From: Oxytricha trifallax
Lineage: Eukaryota; Ciliophora; Spirotrichea; Sporadotrichida; Oxytrichidae
Reading direction: 5' to 3'
Assembly: GCA_000711775.1 (NCBI GenBank)
Contig: ARYC01018531.1
Coordinates: 25,853 to 89,852 of the forward strand
DNA length: 64,000 bases
This document shows positions 42,651 through 56,300 of the stretch, piece by piece; position 1 is the first letter of the stretch; each line of letters begins with the position of its first letter. The notes below the pieces were generated by a model that was given only the letters and a program-made list of their open reading frames with translations, searched no databases and had not been told where the DNA came from. A program made the translations under genes and the position numbers.

Positions 42651-44394
42651 CGCATATTCCATGGCCACCTTCTTAAATATCATATCATTCTTTGTGAGTG
42701 TTCCTGTCTTATCAGTAAGTAAAAACTAAATTCTGCCAAGCTCCTCTGGGATAGTACTGTTTCTAGGTAGAGTGCCATCGATCTCCTTATCTTTCAAAAT
42801 ACAGTAAGAGTAATAGATCTTCGCCATATCCAGGTTGACTCTAAGTGAGATTGGAATAATGTATGATAAAATGAGGACAAATCTGAAAAACTTTATAATC
42901 CAGAAACCCTTGAACTCATCCAATGCAACTATGCCTAATGAAATACAGATCATGAAGAAGAACAAGAATTTAGATAGTCTGTTAACTTCCATGTCTAACT
43001 TTCCAACCTTAGTACTAGGCTCTCTTTGGTTCATAGCTGATCTAGTCTCTTTACCTGTGTAAGTAACCAGACCCAAAATGAAACCAGTTGAGGCAAGTAC
43101 AGTGTTAGTCCATAGAGTATTTTCAAGTGAGAGACCTTCCCTTTATTGATTCTCTGGGTCATCTCCACTTTGATAATAGCCCTTAAAGTCATATATTTAG
43201 TTGGTAGGTGGATTAGCTACAACATGCCCATCGATGTTGATTATATCATGAAAGTCATGTACCTTCTATGTGAAAGAAATGGGTTTTCTTAGTTTCCAGT
43301 CAGTTTCTCCATCAAGTTGATCTGTTCTTATGAATACTGATCCACCCTTCTCAGTGGTATAAAGTAATATCATATCAGCTGGTATTCTCTCATTTTTGTT
43401 AACTTTAATGATATCACCAACCCTCATATTAGCAGAGCTTACATTTTCAAAAATACCTTATATGGTCAGTTTCCTTTAATAGAATTATATAAGAACTTTA
43501 ATAATATTACTCGTGTTTTTTGTTATTTAACTCCTTGTCTCTAGAATATCTTTGTAAATCATCCCAAGCTTCTTTCAAAAGTGTAACAACCAAAACAAAG
43601 GCCAGAGGTGCGATGTAAGTGAATAAGAACCCTAAAAATTGATCATTAATTAAAATTATACGTACCAACTTTCAAAGCAGGAATAAATTGCGATAGGCAG
43701 ATCAACAAGAAGAATAAATTGAAGAAAAACTTAAATTGATTGAATAAGACAACTGGCACAAAAGTAATTAAGTTATACTTCTGATTCCTAATCTTATTAG
43801 CTGGATATCTTCTTGGAATTGTTCTTCCATTCATGTACAGAGTACGTTTCTAAAAATAGTTATGCCAAATATTTCAAAATTTACCTCTCTTGATATTACT
43901 AAGCCAAAAAACTTCTTCAGTCCATAGCATCTTGGTAGTTTAGGCTATAAATGAGAGTTAATACTCATACTTAACAATTTAAAAGAATGATGTTATTGCT
44001 TACTTCAACCTCCTTGTCCTAAACTTAATAATTTCACTAATTTTACCTTATTAATGAGCGGTTTTTGAACTCCTTCATCCTCTGAATTTGCAGAATTTGC
44101 ATCCATATTTGGATCAGAGTCAGACTTTTTCAAATATTCCTGACTTCCTTCTTTTTTCTCAGAACGGTCATTGCCTTTCGTGTAAGTTGCTCCAGCGTTA
44201 AAAATATCATCGTCGTCATCGAAAATGCTCCGATCATTTTTCATTCCACTGTCCTTGTTGAGCTTCACTAACTCAAATTAATTATCTAGAAGAATCACAA
44301 AAAATAGAATTAATCAAATTTTGCATTATTTTAAAATTCAAATAATTTATATTATTGAATATTTACCACTATTCATATTACTCTTCTTTTACAT
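42641..44394 (-). CDS. P4-type ATPase (ATP9/Neo1-like), N-terminal half, inverted MDS block
   Basis: P4 ATPases flip aminophospholipids across Golgi, endosome or plasma membranes. ATG 44394-44392 (MQKKSNMNS), one GT-AG intron, then [14 protein letters not shown], an acidic tail and [40 protein letters not shown], a membrane pair, [20 protein letters not shown] (actuator-domain DGET), [40 protein letters not shown] with the PISL motif, and [13 protein letters not shown] with the phosphorylated Asp. Short introns and IESs interrupt it. It stops at the sequence encoding MEYAQFD at 42641-42650, where the 10-bp pointer to the plus-strand half lies. It lacks the nucleotide-binding and hydrolase parts, which are on the other strand. 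Confidence 0.9.
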
Positions 44395-44499
44395 ATTTGC
44401 TCAGCTATAAACTTTTTCTATTCTATTATAATATTTACGTACTATCTTATTATTACTCAGTATCAGCCTTTATCTAGTTATAAAATGATATTCTAAGCT

Positions 44500-44509
44500 T
44501 AGTTTGATT
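44500..44509 (+). repeat. Inversion pointer TAGTTTGATT (plus copy)
   Basis: Partner of 42641-42650 in opposite orientation. Confidence 0.9.
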
Positions 44510-47500
44510 TGGACAATTTACCAGACTTAAAACAGATGTTAGATGATAACTGTTAAAGATTTGAAGGGCCACTCAGTGACATTGCCCCAAGCAATAGAAA
44601 GGGAGGTCTAGAATCATAAAATCCTAAAAACCCCTCTTAAAAATCTACTAAGTCTGGAAAGAGAAGAGAATAAAACTTTGTGGTAAGAGATATGATAACT
44701 TGCTTAGCTTTATGCCATAATGTGACCCCAACCTACCCAGATGTAAATAATCCCTCAATTAGAGACTTTTAAGCCAGTTCTCCTGATGAAGTAGCTCTGG
44801 TTAAATTCGCTGATTCCTTGGGAATGTAACTTCTTGAAAGAGACCAATAGAAAATTGTTATTTTAAATACAGCTGGAGTTCAAGAGGAGTATCAAGTACT
44901 CGCAAACTTCCCCTTCTCATCAGATACTAAGAGAATGGGTATAGTATTAAGACATAATAATTCAGGCAAGCTTGTTTTCTATTTGAAAGGATCAGACACA
45001 ATTATGCAATCAAGAATAAGACCAAACTAAAGAGCTATAATTTAGAAGCTTGTGAGAATCTTGCTATGGAGGGTTTAAGAACATTAGTCATTTCATAGAA
45101 ATTATTGGACGAAGACTTCTTTGAGGCATGGTTAAGAAAATATAACGATGCTAAAGCCGATTTAAACAATAGAGAATAATCAATAGCTAAATGTATAGCT
45201 GATCTTGAACTTGATATGGAGCTACTCGGAGTCACTGGAGTTGAAGGTAATTAGATCTTTCTTTTAAATTTATTATACTTACCATGAAATTTAAATTAAC
45301 TTAAAGTCCAGTTCGAGAAGATTTAATATAAAAGAGGGATTTAATGTAAAATTCAAGAGAATTATCTGTGTAGAGATTTAGCAATATGATATCCCCAAAA
45401 ATAAATATGACTTTTAACAAAGACCCATTATCTGCAAAGAATCAGTCAAAATAGTATAAAAATAAGAAATATGAAAACCCTAAAATACATGAACTTATTT
45501 AAATAATATAAACTTGAATAATTTTTATAATTTAATTTAAGATTTTTGTTTGATATTTTTAATTATTATATTTATATGGGACCAAGTAATAAAAGTTTTA
45601 TATTTTTGCTACTTAGTCCCAATCCTAATATATTAATATAAAATTTATAAATAAAATAAAATTAATTCAAATTTGTGACTTAAAATAACATAACGTTTCT
45701 ATTAATACTAAATGTGATTTATTCGTGCTTACTTATTACAAAATTTATATTAATGTAATGATTAAAATTTGATTAGTTTTTAAAATTTATTGTTATACTA
45801 AGAATTAATTTATAGTTTACTCTTTTTCTAAGAATATGAATAAATGAAATGTAAATTTAGTAGAAAAGTAATTACACTTTTAATTTTAATTCTTTAATAA
45901 TTAAATTAAAATAATAATTAAATAAATTTAATATAATTATTGGGACCAAGTAGAAAAAATAGATTAATTTTACTACTTGGTCCCAAAATAATATATAAAT
46001 ATGTTAAATAAAACAAAATTTTAAAATAAAATTATAATAATGCTTTAACTATGATTATTTATATTTCTCATGTATTTAAGGTTATATGCATTCCCAATTT
46101 TTATCATATTTTAACTGAATATTAATAATCATACTCTGCTAAAAGATATGTAAAACCTATTCCCCCTAGAAGTTACTGAAAAATTAGGAAGTATTTAAAT
46201 TTAAAGATACCTTGATTCAAGATAAAACTAGAGTCCTACTCAATCGTTAAGTGCTTTAAATCAAAGAAATCCATTTAATAAATTTTCTCCAGCTTAGACT
46301 CCTTCAATTAATATGATGGTTGGAAGCCCAAAATAGTGGCTAAGCAAAACAGATAATGCGCACATTGAACTTAAGGACAGATTTTACGATAAACATTAAG
46401 AATTAAAAAAGAAATTATAGTACTAGATCGACTATTAAGATAGTAAGAGAAATAGATTCATGCTTAGAGAAGTCTTGCATAAAGGTATTTGGAAGTATAA
46501 GTATGAGGATTTTAAAAAACCTGATCAAATTATGAATAATAGAAAAGTTACCAAAGTTGAGATGTTTCAGAAACTTTTTGAGGATGCTCTTGGTTAAGAA
46601 AACAAATAACTATTAGAATAAGAAGATGAACTGTTTAGCATTTAATGATTTAATTTTAATAATGTATAAATGGCTGATAATAATTTTAAAAGCAATATCG
46701 AAGCTTGTTGATCTTTCTTTTAAAACTTTATAGATAAATTACAGGATGAAGTTTCATAAACGATTGAAAGTTTGAGATTAGCAGGTATTAAAGTTTGGAT
46801 GCTGACTGGCGATAAAGTTGAAACTGCTACTTGCATCGCTCTCTCAGCTGGTTTTAAGAGTAAAAGTTAACAATTCTTTTTCATCAAAGAACAAAAAGCT
46901 CTGAAATAAGTCGAACTTCTACTCAAGGAATTCTCTACTAGAACTAAAAACGTACTTATGATAGATGGAGACAGTTTAGAAATTGTACTGTCCTCAAAAG
47001 CTCTAGAGGAAACTTTCTTCTCTGTAGCTACTTTAGCTCCTTCTGTATGTGTTTGCAGATGCTCACCAACTCAAAAAGCAATCATAGTAGGTAAAATAAA
47101 CACTTATACTGGAAAAAGAACTGCAGCAGTTGGAGATGGTGGTAATGATGTAGGTATGATCTTGGAGGCTAACGTTGGTATTGGTATTGTTGGTAAAGAA
47201 GGAAAATAGGCCTCTCTAGCAAGTGACTTCTCTATTAACTAATTCTCTTACTTGAGAAGATTAATCCTCTGGCACGGTAGACTATCCTACAAGAGATCAG
47301 CTGTTCTCTCACAATTTGTTATTCATAGAGGTCTTATTATTTCAATTATTCAAGCAATCTTCTCCATAATTTTCTATTTCGTTGCTATTCCAATTTACAA
47401 TGGTTTACTTATGCTTGGATATTCTACTATATATACCAACTTGCCAGTGTTCTCCCTTGTGTTCGATGAGGATGTAAATGTATCTGCAGTTATGAAATTC

Positions 47501-48092
47501 CCACCCCTCTATCAAACCCTATAAAAAGGCAGATCACTTTCGACTAAAACCTTTTTAATTTGGCTTTGGAAGTCAATTTTCCAGGGCTGCGTGATCATGC
47601 TTGCAACAGTTATGTTCTTTAACGAATCTTTTACTAATATTGTTACTATTACATTCTCAGCATTGATCATTATTGAGTTACTCAATGTTTACTCAGAAGT
47701 AAGTTTTTGCTTTAGTTTATCATAATTTCACATTTTAGATTAACAAACCAAACTGGAAAATGATTGTCTCGTCAGTGTTTACTTTCGTTGTTTACATAAT
47801 GAGTATTGCTTTGCTAAGATCTTACTTTGATACCTCTTACATTATTATAAAACAACTTATTTTTAATCATAAAATTAAAAATGTTACCTGAATTTATATG
47901 TAATACCTGGTAGTTCCTAATAAAAATCCTAATAACTGTAAATGCTTTTACGAAACAATTTATTTAATTAAGTTCGTGCTAAAGGTGTTAGCGATTACTT
48001 TATTAAGTTGGTTACCACTACACGTCGCAAAATGGATCATAATGAAGATAGACCCCACTGAACAACAGAAGATTATGAGATAAGAGCACTGA
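44500..48092 (+). CDS. P4-type ATPase (ATP9/Neo1-like), C-terminal half
   Basis: Continues from the inverted pointer: [156 protein letters not shown], then the last membrane helices and [20 protein letters not shown] to TGA 48090-48092. An intron follows LLNVYSE (about 47700-47740) and a further gap lies near 47850-47960. The reading frame changes once at about 45010-45040 without an insert. A 1.44-kb IES holding another gene interrupts it at 45269-46709. All signature motifs of the family are present, so the joined gene looks functional except for that frame change. Confidence 0.9.
45254..45268 (+). repeat. 15-bp pointer GATCTTTCTTTTAAA (left)
   Basis: Repeats at 46710-46724. Removing the DNA between leaves a 31-nt GT...AG intron (GTAATTA + repeat + ACTTTATAG) between VTGVE and DKLQDE of the ATPase. 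Confidence 0.9.
45284..46648 (+). CDS. Hypothetical gene nested in an IES of the P4-ATPase
   Basis: ATG 45284 ([20 protein letters not shown]), continuing [20 protein letters not shown] to about 45500. After an AT-rich interval with a hairpin element, the frame resumes about 46195 with [60 protein letters not shown] and ends EQEDELFSIQ at TGA 46646-46648. Short linear motifs only; no domain recognised. It is on the same strand as the ATPase half but in no way part of that protein family, and lies wholly between the 15-bp direct repeats that bound the IES. Confidence 0.65.
45578..45984. repeat. Paired hairpins with GGGACCAAGTA ends
   Basis: Two near-palindromes, 45578-45620 and 45942-45984, each starting GGGACCAAGTA and ending in its near-complement. 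Their outer arms are also inverted copies of one another, so the pair could be a single small element of 407 bp or two solo ends. It lies in the gap between the two coding blocks of the nested gene. Confidence 0.75.
46710..46724 (+). repeat. 15-bp pointer GATCTTTCTTTTAAA (right)
   Basis: Partner of 45254-45268. Confidence 0.9.
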
Positions 48093-48615
48093 CGAAGTAA
48101 TTGTCATTAAAATTTAATTGTGAGTTAATTATTGATAATATATAAATTTACTAAATACTTTATTTTGAAAGTTTATACTATAATCTCTCGAGATATTTTA
48201 TAAATAATAATTTAATGTTAAGAAACATATAAAACAGAATTAAGTGCTAATGAATAATTTAATTAAATTAAATATATAATTTGAAATATTAATTAATTAT
48301 ATAAAAATGTACATTTTAATTTTGGATTAATTAACTTGAATTTAATTTGATATAAATTATAGAATTCATTTGATTCATAATTATCTATTGAACTTATTAT
48401 ATTACCAATCTAAAATTGATATTAAATATATATATATATATTTATATAATTAATTTTATGATTTTTTAATTAAATAATAAAAAATCTCATTATTAATATA
48501 AATATCTCATTCATTTTTTTGTCAATAAAGATTATATTTTTTAATTATATATATATTATATCTATTTACTCAATAATATTTAAAAAGGTTTTTTAACTCT
48601 TAATAATTTAGAATA
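48093..48615. other. AT-rich spacer after the ATPase
   Basis: No gene seen; contains AT dinucleotide runs near 48430 and 48550. Confidence 0.6.
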
Positions 48616-48771
48616 ATGTCTGCAATTGGCGTATCCGGAGCATTTTTCTACGGAAACAAAAATAAGCAAAAAGATAAGAAAAGAGAGCGAGAGCTTAAAA
48701 ATCGAAGATAAGTTAACCAGTCAATGATAAAGAGAGAATTAATTTTATGTTAATATTTTTGAGATAGAATA
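48616..48771 (+). CDS. Short ORF, possible first MDS of an unknown gene
   Basis: MSAIGVSGAFFYGNKNKQKD followed by a Lys/Arg-rich helix (KKRERELKNRR) and a short tail to TGA 48769-48771. It stands out as coding-like within AT-rich DNA, but no continuation was found nearby. Confidence 0.35.
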
Positions 48772-50384
48772 ATAAATTATATATATATATTTTTATATTT
48801 TCATTCAAGAATTTTAATTCAATAATGCAATTATTAATAATATTCGAAAAATTAATTCAGTTAAAATTTAGAATTCATTTATTTATACATTCTGGATATA
48901 ATTTCATCAAAAAATTTTGCAAAAAATATCAAATGTTATACTATTATTAATTTATGTGTCATATAAAGAATGCTACAATTTATATGAATTTGTTTTATAG
49001 TATAAACTATTTAATAATTATAATATTGACTTTAGCAAAAGAAATTATATATATTTAAATTAATTAAATAATCTATATTTTAATTTAAGAAATAACACAC
49101 AACAAAGCAATAATAAAAATGGAGATAAACAATATAAAGATCAACTTTCTTCTTCTTAGTTATTTTAATTTATAACAAAATATTCAAACAATTACATATA
49201 AAAATATCAAAATAAATATTATATATTTTTTCTTGAGGTGAATATAGTTAGAATCCAACAATTTAAGATTAGAGAAATTCATATAAATTAAAGAGAACTC
49301 TATCAATCTCATCCAAGAAGTATTAATAATAAAATAAAATAACTTATATTAAAAAGATATATTAAATGACAATATTTTATAAATTATTACATTGATTTTG
49401 CAATAATTAGAGGGGAAGAATTTGAATAACTCTATGTAATCTAATCCAGAGAAAACTTTAGTTGATTTTTAACTTATAATTGGTTTCATAAAACCTCGTT
49501 TGTAAATTAACAATGAAGATTGGGGATTAAGAATAAAGAAATTAAAAATATTTTATTATTGGAGTAAATTATTAAAGTTTTGGCTAATTATTAAAACCAT
49601 TGGCTCGAATAATTGTCTCTATAAAATAAACCAATCAGGGTGCGTGAATTTGTTTATAGCCTAATTATAAATAATTTACGCCAATAATAATATATTTTTA
49701 ATTTCTTTATTCTTAATCCCCAATCTTCATTCTTAATTTACTAACGGGGTTTCATTATAGAGTAAAATTACATTTTATTTATAAAAGCAGATAAAGCTTC
49801 AATAAGTCTAATAAGAGTGCCAGTAAATCAGCTTAAGGTATAATAGTAGATCAACAATAATAATAAAATAGTAACATTTAAAATACTTCTTAAAATGAAT
49901 TAATATTTTTAAATAATGCGTTTCATTTTATTTTATAAGATTAAATGAATTTTAATAATTTTTTTACTAATTAATCTTAGAAATATTAATTGTTTCTAGA
50001 GTAAGTGTTTTGAAAAAAGAAATTGTTATTATGATATTGATTTTTTAATTTATCTGCAAAAGGAGATAAATATTAAATATAGTTGTTTAAGGAATATTTT
50101 AAAAATAATTACCCCTTTTTGATTGTTTCAAATTTTATTAAAAAAATCGCTATTAAAATTGAGATATTTTAAGATCTTTATTTTAAATTTGAAATTTTTT
50201 TGTAATCCATCTTTTATTAAAATTAATTTGATATATTTTTATATAAGTTAATATTATAATATTAACAAATACAATCTTAAAATGTCTCAATTTAATATAT
50301 AAATTTTTTGGAATTTTTTTATAATTAATTTAAACTTTATACTTATTTTTATCTTTTAGATTTAATTATTTATAATATAAATGA
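48772..50384. other. AT-rich intergenic region with one MITE
   Basis: Apart from the MITE at 49490-49752 I see nothing convincing. It probably contains the 5' end and first exon of the channel gene, whose ATG I could not fix. Confidence 0.5.
49490..49752. mobile_element. MITE with AAAACC(C/T)CG termini, copy 2
   Basis: Same family as 14311-14576: left end AAAACCTCGTTTGTAAATTA, right end ACTAACGGGGTTT, shared inner block AAGATTGGGGATTAAGAATA in inverted orientation at both ends. CAT occurs on both flanks (49487-49489, 49753-49755) and may be the target duplication. Confidence 0.85.
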
Positions 50385-53300
50385 ATCTAATGGGTGGATC
50401 ACACCTAGGGATAATATAAAAATTTCGTTGAAAGAGAATTAAAACAAAATTTAAATAAAGATAGTACCAAAAAAGAAGAAATACAGCAAGAATTCTTTAT
50501 ATATATTTAGTGATAAGAACATAATCAGAGTTCTTATATTAAAATTGTTAGAATGGAAGTAAGTTCAAATGATTCTTAATATTTTATTATTTCACATTCA
50601 TTAATCTAAATAAAAATGTTTCGTACATTTTTAACACGTTTCGCCTTAAGTAAATTTTTAATAAAATTTCAATTATAGATTCTTCGATCAGTTTATATTG
50701 TTTGTCATTTTACTCAATTCAATGGGCTTAGCATTATATGATTACTCTGATAGAGATTTTATATTATATTTTAATATCTTAATTTAGATTCACTTTAGAC
50801 AAGAAATCAAATTCTAGACATTGCTGGACAGGTTTTCACCTACATATTTATTCAAATTTCAATTATAATTGCATTTTATTTTTAATCATATTTGTGACAG
50901 AATCAGTCTTAAAAATTGTCGGTTTCGGATTTTTATTACATAAAAATGCTTATTTAAGAGATGGCTGGAATCTCATAGATTTCGCAGTTGTAGTTTCAGG
51001 GTAACATTTAACAAAAATTCTTTACTTACAATGACTTATTATAATTATATAGTATCATTGAGGAAGTTCTTGGGGGAGGGACACTTAAACTAAAATCTTT
51101 GAGAGTTATGCGTGTTTTAAGACCTCTTAGAAGCATCAATGCTATACCTAGTATGAGAAAATTAGTTAGTGCATTGATCCAAGCACTTCCAGATTTCTTT
51201 CATGTTGCCATTTTCCTTCTATTTATATTCATGCTTTTCGCCATACTTGGGGTTCATTAGTACAATGGAATATTTTATAATAAATGCAGAGTCACTGAAA
51301 AACCGAGTAGCAGCTCGTTTTGGGAATCTGATCCGAACTACAATAGAGTTTGTACATAGACTTCTGGATATTATCAATGTCCTGCTGAATTATTAAATTA
51401 AAATTGCTCTATAAACATTGTTAAAATTATTTAATTGAATACCACTGTGGGAATCCTTAAGAATATGATGTTTCATTAAACAATGATGGCATCTACAACA
51501 ACTCAATTATAAATTTTGGAATTACTAACTTCGATAACATTCATAATATGTTTTCTTAACATTTTTATGAGTTAATCTTTAATTTTCATATTGGCACATC
51601 CTTGCTTACTGTATTTCAAATTATTTCAACAGACGCTTGGACCCCAATTATGCTTAACTTAATGGATGCGGACATTCCAGTATTCGCAGCTTTCTATTGC
51701 ATTTTAATAGTCATTATTGGATCATTTTTCTTAATGAACTTGATCCTCGCTGTCATTATTCAAGCTTTTATCAAAATTCAAAAATAAGAGATAGAGTCGC
51801 AACTATTTGGCATCACTGAAGGTAAGATAAATGAGATTAAGCCAACCGATAAGAGGTAATACGAAAATGAAGAGCCCTTAACAAATCTTTAAAATTTTTT
51901 AGTATTTTTCTGGTAGAATTAAGGAAATATTAGTTCTTAATAATCGTTTAGATTATAAAATCTTAAAGGAGAAGATGAAATGTAGCCTGATTTTTTGAAG
52001 TCTCCTATTCATAATTAAAGACTCTCAAATAAGGAAAAAGCAAATCTTTTTAAATCAATGAAAAATAACTTAAATGGCTCATATAATGGAATACCTGATT
52101 TAAATCCCAATATTATCTATTTAAAATAAATTAATATAAGGAATGATAGGACTCTTATATTATTATAAACAAAATCAATAACTAAGATTCTTTTACTAAG
52201 ATCTTTAACTAATAATCTCATGTTGATTAATAATAGGTCCTAGAAAACTTTAAGCAATTTTAATTTATCATTTTATTATTTAGCAAGACAAAGCAGCAGA
52301 TTTCAGTTTCCTCAAAAGAATAAATGTGAAGTCCAAAGTTCTGAACATATTAACAGGCGGTAGAAATTTCCAACTCAGTCCTAGTTTAAGTCCACGCCCT
52401 CTTGATATAAATAAAGCCTAATTATCTCCCTTTTAGAATAGTTTAGTAAGTCCTTAAGTCAAGGAAGAAACTATTTCTCCATTTTCGATAGGTAATGTTG
52501 AAAATTAATAATCCTTGGTTATACCTTAAAACGAATAGGAAAATTCATTTAGCTCATTCAATAATACATAATCAAAATTGATGTCTCTCAAATAATAGGA
52601 CATTCTTGCAAATCCTAACGAGGAAGAATAAAAGATGACTGAGATTTCAGCTTTTATATAAACTTATTTTTATTTTGCTTCTTAAAGCAATATGAATAGG
52701 ATGTCCTCTATAAATCAGTAAACTGATTAGCATTTGGTTAATCGACAAAATTAAAGCTAGTTTTTCTCAGATATCAAGCTTCCCCTAAGATAAGATTCAG
52801 TATTAACTAATTATATAATTGATGCGGATCAAACCAAGGATGCTTTAGGCGTTAATTTAATCCCTAGGATAGTAGAGATCCGATCACAAGATCCTGAATC
52901 AATCGAACCAAAATAAGAAATTCAACTAAAAACTATCAAGGATAGATTGGAAGAAATCAAAATCAAGGAGTCATAAGAGTAAGTAATTCAGAGTAACAGC
53001 ATGTAAGCTGCTTTCAGGAAGTTCATTGAAAAGAAGCAAGACGATTAGTATAATTAGAATCAGTACTTTAATAAAGTCTTTGAAGAAACAAAGCAACAGT
53101 ATATAAGAAAAAAAACTGAAGGCGGTTAAATGAACCTAAGACAATTAGCTCAGCATAGACTTGGAATAAAAATCAAGAGATCATAAAACGATTTTAGTAA
53201 AGAAGTTGATAAATTCAAAATGGAAGATAGAGCTGAAAGTAATCGATGCTACAATTTTTGCTTTAAACTCGTAAAAAAGAAATATTTTACTCGCTTTATT

Positions 53301-56300
53301 TCGTTCCTGATTATATTGAACACAGTAGATCTTTCTTTGGATAGATACCCCATAGATATCTCAGAATCAACAATTCTTGATGAGCTAAATATGGCATTTT
53401 CATTCGTATTTTTGATTGAAATGATAATTAAGTTATTTGCTTTTGGGTTTAAGACATATTTCTTGGATGCTTTTAATGTCTTTGATACAGTAGTAGTACT
53501 TTCTAGCATGATTGATTTATTCATATCTTTCTTACTTAAATCAGAAGGCGGAGGAGCTATAATTTATAAAAAATAGTAAATATTACTGCATTATAGTAAT
53601 ATCACTGCCTTAAGAGCATTTAGATTGATAAGAGTGTTTAAGCTGGCTAAGTCGTGGAAAAAATTCTAAAATTTACTTAAAACCATAGGAAGAACTTTAA
53701 AAGATATTAGTACTTTTTCAATTTTGCTGTTCCTTTTCATCTTCATTTACACACTATAAGTTTAAATTCCATTTAATTTTAGTTAAATTTATTTATACTT
53801 GGCATGGAAGTATTTGCTTATAAAGCTAAGGTTCTTTCAGATTAAATGACCATTGATAATGAAAATGGTGTCTCACCTTTAGCAAACTTTGATGATTTTA
53901 CATCAGCATTTCAAACAGTATTCATAATCTTGACAAACGATGGTTGGAGCGCTATATATTATAATTATTATAGGACTGCAGGAGCTGCTATCTCAACTAT
54001 ATTTTTCATTTCTCTGATTATAATCGGTTAAAAGATTTTACTCAATTTGTTTTTGGCAATAATCTAGAGATTTTATAGAATTGAAAAATTAAATTAACTT
54101 AAATTAGGAATAAGTAAATTAATAGTTCTAATAAATTATTAAAAATTAATGGTATTAGCCTCATATTATTAAAATATGGCAATCAAATGAAATTTATCAT
54201 TAAAGTTTGATACTATTTTTTATTAATCCTTGTAGCTAAAAAACTAGACTTTAATTCGAGTACATAGTTCAATTAATATTAAGGAATTTTATAAAGACAT
54301 AGAAATAATTCACTCTTAAAATGATCTCACATACTATTTTAAAAGAAAGTAAGTCCTGTCAATCTTAATTTTATCTAATGTTCTTAATTTCTTAATATTT
54401 TGGCTATCTTTAACTGCAAATAATTTTTTATATTTTGAATTTGATATAATTTTCCTATTTAATTGTATCCCCTGCAATATTACTTGAAAACTTTGATGAA
54501 GAAAGTCTAAATTAAGAGATGAAAGAAGAAATTAACAAAAAAAAGAAAAAGTTTACCTTATGGACATAGATAAAATAAGCAGTAGTATCATACTTGAAAA
54601 AGTAGAGGTGCTTCTAAAAGTGTTTCAAATCTAAATAAAAGTTAAACTAAAGCATTTCAGACTTTAATTCAATCAGATAAATAGATTAAGAATCTTCTAG
54701 GGATCTATATTTACTTATTTGTTATTTTTGTTTATTAATCTTGATAACAGTTTAATGTCTGCAAACAGATTGATTTCTAATATTAATAGTTCAAACCCCT
54801 CAAGCAACTTAAAGAGAGGGTCCTTAAATAATTTTTAAAAGAAAAGCGATGAATCTGATGATCCACAAATGTTTGGAGAGTCCTTATATATTTTCAAATA
54901 GACGAATAAGATCAGAGGCTTTTGCTTCAAACTTGTTACAAATTCTAAATTTGATCTGTTCATCATAATTATCATAATGGTCTCAAGTAAATTTAATTAA
55001 TATTATGTACATTTTAAGTATTTAGCTTGCCATTGAGAACCCATTGAACGATCCAGATTCAAAATTAGTGGGTATTCTATATAATATAGATGTAGCAACA
55101 ACTATTATTTTTTGCATAGAAGCAACAGCAAAAATCATCGCATTCGGCTTCGTAATGAATAAAAAATTCTCTTACTTAAGAAACTCTTGGAATGCTTTAG
55201 ACTTTGTGATTATAATTTTCTCAATAATTTCCTTAACCCCACTATCAAGTAGTTTTAAGATTTTTAAGATATTTAGAGTTGTAAGAGGCCTGAGGCTTGT
55301 TAGTAAAAATGAAGGTCTATAGCTAGCAGTTAAAGCTCTAATTTAAGCAATACCATAGATTGCGAATGTTACTATTATTATGCTTCTATTTTTCTTGATA
55401 TTTGGTATAATTGGCATAAGTTACTTCAAGGGAAAGTTTTTTTATTGTCAAAGTGACTTTATAAATATTGGCTCTCAGCTTCCTTTAAGAAATAAATGGG
55501 ACTGCTTAAATGTGGGTGGAATTTGGCGTAACAGACCCTACTCTTTTGATAATATTTTCTATGCAATGAAGACTCTTTTTCAAATGGCTACTACTTCTGG
55601 CTGGTCAGATATTATGTTCACAAGCATTAGCACAACTGAGATTGATAGCACACCCTTCTTGAATAATAATCTCTATTGGTTCATGTTTTTCATTCTTTTT
55701 ATTATTGTGGGATCGTTTTTCCTGCTTAACTTATTCGTCGGTGTTGTGATAAGTACATTTAATCGAGAAAAAGATAAGATAGGAGGGAATAATTTGCTTA
55801 CCGAGAGACAGAAAAGTTGGATTGATACTAAAATCATCGCTATTAGAGCAAAACCTAAGAAGTTGTTAAAATAACCGAAGAATACATTTAGAAAAATGCT
55901 TTTCAAAATTCATTAGTAAAAACATTTTGATTCATTCATACTAGTCTGCATTTAATGCATAATTAAATATGAAGAAGTTAAAAATTTCTTGTAAAATAAT
56001 GATTATCTTAAACACTTTAATCCTAACATTGAAATGGTATGAGCAACCAGACTAACTATCCTAAGCCTCAGAAACCATTAATTACATTTTTACAGTGATT
56101 TTCACTCTTGAGGCAGTCATAAAAATTATTGGTTTAGGCAAAGCTTATTTTCATGACAACTGGAACATATTTGATTTCATTATAGTAATTGGTTCTACAA
56201 TCAGTGTTTTCCTATCTTTGAAAGCAAATTTCTCACTTGGCGGTGCAACTACTATAATTAGAGCTTTTAGGATAACAAGAATCTTCAGAATAGTTAAGAG

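Noticed and set aside
45247-46733. A single 1.5-kb GT-AG intron in the ATPase
   Set aside because: All other introns here are 30-90 nt, a 15-bp direct repeat bounds the extra DNA, and its removal leaves a normal 31-nt intron.
48430-48560. AT dinucleotide runs as a possible origin
   Set aside because: Such runs are scattered throughout the AT-rich spacers and nothing else supports an origin.
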